In this document: positions 6,803 through 10,690 of the stretch, in pieces
Layout of the letters: each line of letters starts with the position of its first letter
Numbering within the stretch: the first letter of the stretch is position 1
Assembly: GCA_030426705.1 (NCBI GenBank)
Contig: JAUHXW010000075.1
Coordinates: 1-10,690 of the forward strand
Source: Gammaproteobacteria bacterium
GTDB taxonomy: Bacteria > Pseudomonadota > Gammaproteobacteria > Xanthomonadales > Marinicellaceae
DNA: 10,690 nucleotides
Reading direction: 5' to 3'
Position numbers and translations under genes: made by a program
Notes under the pieces: generated by a model
Seen by the model: only the letters and a program-made list of their open reading frames with translations
Databases searched by the model: none
What the model was told of the DNA's origin: nothing

Positions 6803-7639
6803 ATGAGAAATTTAAAAAACAAAACCATTTTTATCACCGGTGCCAGTCGAGGCATTGGTCGCGAAATTGCATTGGTATGTGCCCGTCAAGGCGCCAATGT
6901 GGTGATTGCTGCAAAGTCTGCCGAACCACACCCTAAACTACCCGGTACCATTCATACTGTAGCGGAAGAAGTGAAACAAGCTGGTGGCCAGGCTTTGGCG
7001 ATTCAACTCGATGTCAGAGACGAAGCGCTGGTTCAACAAGCGGTCGATCAGGCAGCTGAGCACTTTGGTGGCATCGATGCGATGATCAATAATGCCAGTG
7101 CCATTTCCTTGACCAATCTGCAAAACACCGATGTCAAACGCTTTGACCTGATTCATCAAATCAACACCCGTGGGACTTTGGTTTGTAGCAAAGCCGCTAT
7201 CCCGTATTTGAAACAAAGCGAGTGCGCACATATCATCACCTTATCGCCTCCTATGAATATGGGTAAGCATTGGCTGGGACCATTTATTCCTTACACATTA
7301 TCCAAGTACGGCATGAGTCTGTTAACCCTGGGTTTGGCTGAGGAATTGAGAACAGATGGTATTTCAGCCAGCTGTTTATGGCCTCAAACAGCGATTGCTA
7401 CTGCGGCAGTGCAATATGCTCTGGATGAACGCATGATGAAAAAATCTCGCACACCAGCCATCATGGCTGATGCAGCCTTGGCCATCTTGCAAGACGATGA
7501 ACAATCCTATACAGGGCAGACATTGATTGATGAGGGCGTATTGCGAGACTTGGGTGTTACGGATTTTGACAAATACAAATTTGACCCAGATGCGCAAGAA
7601 CTGGAACGTGATTTGTATTTGGATCAGGATTTTGAATAA
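6803..7639 (+). CDS. Short-chain dehydrogenase/reductase, HSDL2-like
   Basis: A 278-aa NAD(P)-dependent oxidoreductase of the SDR superfamily. The dinucleotide-binding motif TGASRGIG is at 12-19, NNAS at 96-99, the structural Asn121 in NTRG, and the catalytic Ser148, Tyr164 and Lys168 (YTLSK) are all present. The segment EPHPKLPGTIHTVAEEVKQA just after the cofactor-binding strand, the SPP after the catalytic serine, and the C-terminal extension rich in acidic residues (DFDKYKFDPDAQELERDLYL) are typical of the hydroxysteroid-dehydrogenase-like 2 (HSDL2) branch, whose substrates are thought to be lipid or fatty-acyl derived. The ribosome-binding site is weak; the 8-bp gap to the preceding small membrane protein suggests coupling. 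The substrate is not identifiable from the sequence. Confidence 0.92.
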   Translation: MRNLKNKTIFITGASRGIGREIALVCARQGANVVIAAKSAEPHPKLPGTIHTVAEEVKQAGGQALAIQLDVRDEALVQQAVDQAAEHFGGIDAMINNASAISLTNLQNTDVKRFDLIHQINTRGTLVCSKAAIPYLKQSECAHIITLSPPMNMGKHWLGPFIPYTLSKYGMSLLTLGLAEELRTDGISASCLWPQTAIATAAVQYALDERMMKKSRTPAIMADAALAILQDDEQSYTGQTLIDEGVLRDLGVTDFDKYKFDPDAQELERDLYLDQDFE

Positions 7640-7641
7640 AG

Positions 7642-7674
7642 ATTAGGTTTACCGGTTGTGAAAATAAACCTAAT
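7642..7674 (+). terminator. 10-bp hairpin immediately after the dehydrogenase gene
   Basis: ATTAGGTTTA at 7642-7651 is a perfect inverted match to TAAACCTAAT at 7665-7674, with a 13-nt loop, starting 2 bp after the stop codon. No T-run follows, so it is a structured 3' end or a weak terminator rather than a textbook one. It abuts the multi-hairpin element starting at 7677. Confidence 0.5.
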
Positions 7675-7676
7675 TG

Positions 7677-7880
7677 TCGTCATACCGGCGCAGGCCGGAT
7701 CAAACGGCAGGAAAGCCGTTTTACCATGCGGAGCACTCGTAGAGCTGATGACATGGAAGTCATCAGATACATCTAGCGTCTTTCTGTAGTTCATTCAGAT
7801 ATTTACATTCTTAATAATATCTCAGCAGCCCTAACGGCAACCTCAAAGACACTGGATGCCGACTTTCGTCGGCATGACGA
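7677..7880. mobile_element. 204-bp multi-hairpin element with 14-bp terminal inverted repeats (MITE/mosaic-repeat-like)
   Basis: The left end TCGTCATACCGGCG (7677-7690) and the inverted right end CGTCGGCATGACGA (7867-7880) match at 12 of 14 positions. Between them lie five separate perfect hairpins: 7685-7698 (5-bp stem), 7702-7721 (7 bp, AAACGGC/GCCGTTT), 7745-7766 (8 bp, CTGATGAC/GTCATCAG), 7797-7822 (7 bp, AGATATT/AATATCT) and 7856-7875 (8 bp, ATGCCGAC/GTCGGCAT). There is no ORF of note. The terminal hairpins resemble the abundant 'CGTCATnCC-hairpin' extragenic repeats of proteobacteria, so a non-autonomous repeat is the leading reading. A structured RNA is the alternative. No clear target-site duplication is visible. 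Confidence 0.6.
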
Positions 7881-8182
7881 ATTCTTTTAAAAAAAAATAC
7901 AAAAGATTTAAGTCTATTTTTTTATTTGGATAGTTATTATTTTAAGTAATAACAACTTAAACTCTATAAATAATTTTTAACCGGGCACTACTGCTTGAAG
8001 GCGGGTATGACTATACTCAGGTATAAGTCACAACTAAATCATCATTAATTCGTTAATCGCGAATATAAGAGCGAGAAATTAAGTTAAAGTCCATGATTTC
8101 TAGCAATAAGTGTCTGAAATTGTTCAAAAAACAAGTGTTCAGTAATCATTGAATGATTAAAATGCGTGTTTAATAAATTGTT
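7881..8182. other. AT-rich intergenic stretch with small inverted repeats, no gene
   Basis: About 300 bp between the multi-hairpin element and the cassette-type ORF. It has no credible coding frame on either strand. It holds several imperfect or short palindromes: GTTATTA/TAATAAC at 7933-7953, a bulged stem TGACTATAC...GTATAAGTCA at 8008-8030, and a 7-bp perfect stem TAATCAT/ATGATTA at 8143-8159, which ends 23 bp before the next ORF and could be an operator. TATAAA near 7975 and TATACT at 8012-8017 are possible -10 elements without convincing -35 partners. Confidence 0.4.
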
Positions 8183-8485
8183 ATGTGTATGATTTCTGAG
8201 AGAGAAGCGAAAAAATGGAAGTCTGGAGAAATAATGTTGCTACAGGCGGCAGAGTTTCTTGAATCTCCTCAACTGTTTACCATGGAAGAGGCCCCATTGT
8301 CGGAATACTATGTTCGAACTAGAGAGAAGTATTTGGTTGAGTCCATGCATCGGTTGGAGCTAATCGGTCGAAATACTTCGTGTAAGTCCGGATTCTGGCG
8401 TCGCCTCAAGAAGGCCGCTCAGCAATTGGGGCAGAATCAAGACGCTCAGCGATACGAAGTCGAGTTCCATGCTTCTTTTGAGTAA
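8183..8485 (+). CDS. Unknown 100-aa protein, probable integron cassette ORF
   Basis: I do not recognise this family. The predicted product is soluble and highly charged (many Glu, Arg and Lys), with no signal peptide or membrane segment; it appears mainly helical, and a basic cluster lies late (SGFWRRLKKAAQQLG). Codon choice differs from the neighbours: GAG, AAG, CGA and AGA are common here, whereas the surrounding genes favour GAA and AAA. The ORF ends only 6 bp before an attC-like site at 8492-8563, the arrangement of integron gene cassettes, where the ORF stop lies just ahead of attC. The start is uncertain. The ATGs at 8183 and 8189 lack a ribosome-binding site, whereas the in-frame ATG at 8234 follows GGAGA at 8224-8228 and would give an 83-aa product. 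That it is expressed is inference. Confidence 0.6.
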   Translation: MCMISEREAKKWKSGEIMLLQAAEFLESPQLFTMEEAPLSEYYVRTREKYLVESMHRLELIGRNTSCKSGFWRRLKKAAQQLGQNQDAQRYEVEFHASFE

Positions 8486-8491
8486 CAACGC

Positions 8492-8563
8492 GTATAACAA
8501 ACGCAGGCATTGGGACAAAATTTCCGCTGCGCTTCAATTTTACCTTTGCTGCGGGCGCTAAAG
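8492..8563 (+). other. attC-like integron recombination site (solitary)
   Basis: The 72-bp site begins GTATAACAAACGCAGGCA and ends TTTGCTGCGGGCGCTAAAG, matching the outer boxes of marine and Vibrio-type attC sites (TAACAAACGC at the left, GCGGGCG-TTA at the right). CGCAG[G]CA on the left pairs with TGCTGCG on the right, leaving one unpaired G, the extrahelical-base asymmetry expected of attC. Further in, GG...AAAATT pairs with AATTTT...CC around a terminal loop containing CCGCTGCGC. The right core reads GCTA rather than the expected GTTA, so the site is either mutated or its last bases come from a non-attC insertion target. It follows the preceding ORF stop by 6 bp. No second attC or integrase is seen. 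Confidence 0.7.
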
Positions 8564-8631
8564 GAGCCACTTGCAGAGCTTATTGAAATATCACTTGAAC
8601 TTTCGGAGATTTTTCGACTCGTTGCACTGGT

Positions 8632-8693
8632 TCAGAATGACACTTTTATTTAAGTCACACTGAGCGGAATGAAGCCTAGTCGGGCCGGCTCAG
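8632..8693. repeat. Degenerate REP-like palindromic element at the end of the lipoprotein gene
   Basis: Two overlapping imperfect inverted repeats are visible. TCAGAATGAC (8632-8641) pairs with GTCACACTGA (8654-8663) at 8 of 10 positions, and CTGAGC (8660-8665) pairs with GCTCAG (8688-8693). The CACACTGAGC start and the GCTCAG end repeat the ends of the 2465-2534 element. The right arm lies inside the last codons of the minus-strand lipoprotein gene (stop at 8676-8678), so the repeat supplies or overlaps its C-terminus (LSRPD). It may also act as a terminator for that operon. Confidence 0.5.
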
Positions 8694-9305
8694 TTCTTCC
8701 AAGTGTTCCTTGCGTGCAATGGAAACATTCTTAAAACCAGCTGCTTTAATTTGATCTTGAGCTTCAATCAATAAGCCCACTTCCAAATCACCACTGACTA
8801 TCAAAGCAACGGAATGAAAACTGTTTGTCAATTGATTGTTTTCAATAAATGCCTTAATTTCATTGGCTTGCAATGATTTCCCCTGAACCATAAATCGACC
8901 TTTCACTTCATGGATTTGTAAATAACCAGGGTCGTTTTGAAAAGCATAAGAAACATTAAAGTCGCCACTTGACGATGAGGTTTTTACGTTAGTTGCAACC
9001 ACAGGAAAAGCCTGATTAAAGCGCGCTTGAAAGCGTTCATCCATCTGTTCAATGATACAAGCCCCAAAAAAACCAACTGACATAAACTGTTCTTCATCTG
9101 ACATGGTTTTCATATTCAAATCACCGGCATGTTCTTTTTGACAATCAACGGCAAAATGTTCAACATCATTGATACAAGGCTGCCTTTTTTCGCAGAATGT
9201 CTTCAATGCCTTAACCTGATTATTGAGCAGTTCGTTTTCGGTATAATCTTGCTCACCACAAGATGTCATTAGCAGAAAAATAGTTATCGTGAGCAGTGTT
9301 TTCAT
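8676..9305 (-). CDS. Lipoprotein with ExbD-like C-terminal region
   Basis: A 209-aa predicted lipoprotein. The start at 9305 gives MKTLLTITIFLLMTSCGEQ, a short type II signal peptide with the lipidated cysteine at residue 16; a longer reading to 9356 would bury this signal and is rejected. The mature N-terminal half has several further cysteines (CEKRQPC, VDCQKEH, GACIIEQ), which suggests disulphides in the periplasm. Residues about 138-198, GKSLQANEIKAFIEN... then VALIVSGDLEVGLLIEAQ and IKAAGFKNVSIARKE, follow the pattern of the periplasmic domain of ExbD/TolR ('V-x-I-x-A-D...V...v-m-x-x-l-K-x-A-G-x-x-x-V-x-l'), but there is no N-terminal ExbD membrane anchor. This relation is my inference from pattern. 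It lies 16 bp after the propeller-like gene on the same strand, so the two probably form an operon. Role unknown. Confidence 0.8.
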   Translation of the reverse strand: MKTLLTITIFLLMTSCGEQDYTENELLNNQVKALKTFCEKRQPCINDVEHFAVDCQKEHAGDLNMKTMSDEEQFMSVGFFGACIIEQMDERFQARFNQAFPVVATNVKTSSSSGDFNVSYAFQNDPGYLQIHEVKGRFMVQGKSLQANEIKAFIENNQLTNSFHSVALIVSGDLEVGLLIEAQDQIKAAGFKNVSIARKEHLEELSRPD

Positions 9306-9321
9306 ATTTTTGTTTCTTTTA

Positions 9322-10458
9322 TTAAAGTGTAGCAATGTCATAAACCAAAACTGCATCTTGGGTCACTGCATACAGTTTACCCTGATGGGCTCGAAGTAAA
9401 TAGGGGTGTTGGTTGTTGCTGGTTTTGAACCGTTGAACCACTTCACCAGAAAAATTTAAAACAGCAATTTCATCATTGTTGGCTTCACTGATAAAAGCCA
9501 ATTCATCGCTGATGGTGGCTGCACTTGCATAGCCATATCCCAAATCAAGGGTGGTCACTGGAACGCCTTTGGCATCCCAAACATACAGATGATTAAAAAC
9601 ATCTTCAGTGCGACCCAGCATCATCAAGCGTCCTTGGTGGTCGCTTTGCATTTCATAAATGTGTTCAAACCAACGACCATGGGCATCTTTTTCGACAGTC
9701 ACTTCAGATCTGTTTTCCTCTTCAGCATGATGCGCCAGCATCACACGATGTTTACCGTTTTCTGACCAAAGTTTTCCTGTGGTTTTTTGCATCACGAAGT
9801 CTGTAAAACAAAATTCTCCACAGCCCTGTTCCCACACTTGGGTTTCAATGTACTGGCCATCAGCTTTATATACCGCATAATTGGATTCACCCAGATTCAC
9901 ATAAATCTGGTCGTGTTGACCCACAAACATCAATTGATGTGAAATGTATTCATCTTTAATCCAAGCTGTAGGCACAGTGATCAAAGTGGTCACCGCAGAA
10001 TCCTTTATTTGGGTGATGGTGTGGTTGTCTTCGTTATAGAGTAACAAGGCACCATCAGCAGTGACATCAATGGCAGCATAAATTTGATTAGATGGTTGCT
10101 TTTGGTGGCTCTCTTTGCCACGCAAATTTATAATACTCAATAATTTTGGTGAGGCTTGTTTGTTCACCTTCTGTGTAAAAGGTGTGCTTATATTTACCAA
10201 TGGTTTTGTTTTGACTGGCTTAACTTGATGGTTTTTAGAGACTTGATACCATTGGAATTGTTGTGCATTGTAATCGGTAATAGCAAATTGTTGCTCTGCA
10301 TGGTTGAGCTGAATTAGGTCATTGGCTTTCAAATAAGCATCCCTTTTTTGATTAGCTTTTTGCTGTTGTTTTTTTGGGGTGGTTTTTCGGATGTCTAAGC
10401 TGCCCATTAAATGTTGCTGCCAATAAATCTGCCCCTTGCTGTCTACCAAATAATACAA
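9322..10458 (-). CDS. Beta-propeller-like protein, 5' end disrupted
   Basis: At least 378 aa rich in short strand-turn units such as QIYAAIDVTADGALLLYNED, NHLYVWDAKGVPVTTLDLG and DEIAVLNFSGEVVQRFKT, the look of an NHL/SMP30/YVTN-type beta-propeller; I cannot assign a named family. A CGEFC motif lies near residues 213-217. The only available start in this frame is a TTG at 10458, yet the protein-like frame continues upstream without a break (WVDEKNEQGNGYYGYLSDAL) to a TAA at 10531-10533 that lies inside a palindromic repeat. Beyond that repeat, a protein-like stretch resumes in the same frame to the window edge. The real gene therefore probably began to the right and has been interrupted. A propeller plus a downstream lipoprotein suggests an envelope-located role, which is inference. 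Confidence 0.7.
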   Translation of the reverse strand: MYYLVDSKGQIYWQQHLMGSLDIRKTTPKKQQQKANQKRDAYLKANDLIQLNHAEQQFAITDYNAQQFQWYQVSKNHQVKPVKTKPLVNISTPFTQKVNKQASPKLLSIINLRGKESHQKQPSNQIYAAIDVTADGALLLYNEDNHTITQIKDSAVTTLITVPTAWIKDEYISHQLMFVGQHDQIYVNLGESNYAVYKADGQYIETQVWEQGCGEFCFTDFVMQKTTGKLWSENGKHRVMLAHHAEEENRSEVTVEKDAHGRWFEHIYEMQSDHQGRLMMLGRTEDVFNHLYVWDAKGVPVTTLDLGYGYASAATISDELAFISEANNDEIAVLNFSGEVVQRFKTSNNQHPYLLRAHQGKLYAVTQDAVLVYDIATL

Positions 10459-10518
10459 TGCATCGGATAAGTAGCCATAATATCCGTTGCCTTGTTCATT
10501 TTTCTCATCAACCCAACT

Positions 10519-10621
10519 CTTAATAAGAACTTATCTCTCTCATGGGATATCTTCTTATTAGTTCTCACGTGCGCGACTGTTAATAAGATGATATCTCCTA
10601 GGAGAGTTAATTTATTATTAG
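10519..10621. repeat. Two tandem 43-bp palindromic units, 60-bp period, inside a coding frame
   Basis: Units at 10519-10561 and 10579-10621 share TTAATAAGA near the left end, TATCTC at the same offset, and TTATTAG at the right end (28 of 43 positions identical), separated by a 17-bp spacer. Each unit is itself palindromic. In unit 1, TAATAAGAA (10521-10529) pairs perfectly with TTCTTATTA (10552-10560) and continues through an inner TATCTC/GGGATA stem. In unit 2, TAATAA pairs with TTATTA around the perfect 12-bp palindrome TCTCCTAGGAGA (10594-10605). Read on the minus strand in the frame of the propeller gene, the block carries three consecutive TAA codons at 10612-10620, TAA TAA at 10555-10560, TGA at 10540-10542 and TAA at 10531-10533. 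Confidence 0.75.
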
Positions 10622-10689
10622 CCGCCCCCCATGAGATCAATTTCATAGCCATTAGGACAAATGTCGAATTTGAGTTGACTTTGGAGGAT
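10618..10689 (-). pseudogene. Candidate 5' fragment of the interrupted propeller-like gene
   Basis: On the minus strand the frame entering from the right edge reads LQSQLKFDICPNGYEIDLM followed by three Gly and a TAA at 10618-10620. The composition and codon choice are protein-like. This frame is in exact register with the WVDEKNEQGNGYYGYLSDAL frame on the other side of the tandem palindromes (87 nt between stop codons 10618-10620 and 10531-10533). I infer that both are parts of one gene. The alternative is that this is the genuine C-terminus of a separate upstream gene; the window is too short to decide. Confidence 0.45.
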
Positions 10690-10690
10690 G

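Noticed and set aside
7995..8030. A second attC or attI site upstream of the cassette ORF (GGCGGGTATG looked suggestive)
   Set aside because: There is no paired left box, no GTT core in the right place and no stem of attC type; only an unrelated bulged stem at 8008-8030.
7640..8182. tRNA or other classical RNA gene in the long intergenic region
   Set aside because: No cloverleaf with T-arm GTTCRA and acceptor pairing could be assembled; the hairpins present are simple stems.
10519..10621. CRISPR array, because two similar units recur with a 60-bp period
   Set aside because: Only two units, they diverge at a third of positions, each is a palindrome longer than the 17-bp spacer, and no third copy fits at 10459 or 10639. 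No cas genes are present.
10519..10621. Translational bypass (T4 gene 60-like) or self-splicing insert, because the frame is the same on both sides
   Set aside because: No matching take-off and landing codons or intron core elements are visible. A decaying gene with an inserted repeat is simpler; kept only as a remote possibility.
10443..10652. 69-aa minus-strand ORF running through the palindromes
   Set aside because: Its downstream half is out of frame with the clearly protein-like propeller reading, and it owes its length to the repeat sequence. No ribosome-binding site supports it.

Overview
The window looks like part of the chromosome of a moderately AT-rich Gram-negative bacterium, most likely a marine-type gammaproteobacterium. 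I infer this from the codon style, the lipoprotein and inner-membrane proteins, the kynurenine-pathway enzymes and the REP-like repeats. No 16S or other marker gene is present, so the genus is not assignable.

Positions 1-2422 hold a two-gene kynurenine operon on the plus strand: kynureninase (its N-terminus lies before the window) and kynurenine 3-monooxygenase, joined by an ATGA stop/start overlap. Together they turn kynurenine into 3-hydroxykynurenine and then 3-hydroxyanthranilate, the branch that feeds NAD synthesis or tryptophan breakdown. A perfect 15-bp inverted repeat (2465-2534) separates this operon from a convergent GlsB/YeaQ-type small membrane protein. A divergently placed LTA-synthase/phosphoglycerol-transferase-type membrane enzyme follows (3047-4963). 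It converges on a GNAT acetyltransferase (4999-5601), which is divergent from a dimethylarginine dimethylaminohydrolase (5669-6430). A membrane-anchored small protein with an L7/L12-like tail (6486-6794) and an HSDL2-like short-chain dehydrogenase (6803-7639) complete the housekeeping half.

Positions 7640-8675 are accessory in character. After a 10-bp hairpin comes a 204-bp element bounded by near-perfect 14-bp terminal inverted repeats and holding five separate hairpins (7677-7880). About 300 bp of AT-rich DNA follow. Next is an unrecognised 100-aa ORF whose codon use differs from its neighbours, followed at once by what looks like an integron attC site (8492-8563). No integrase and no second attC are visible, so this is best read as a solitary integron cassette.

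Positions 8676-10690 carry a minus-strand pair: a beta-propeller-like protein gene followed 16 bp later by a lipoprotein with an ExbD-like C-terminal region. The 5' part of the propeller gene appears to be interrupted. Reading continues in the same frame on both sides of a roughly 100-bp stretch made of two tandem palindromic units with a 60-bp period (10519-10621), and this stretch puts several stop codons into that frame.

The three observations most worth following are the solo cassette with its attC, the five-hairpin mobile-looking element, and the tandem palindromes that break the propeller gene.
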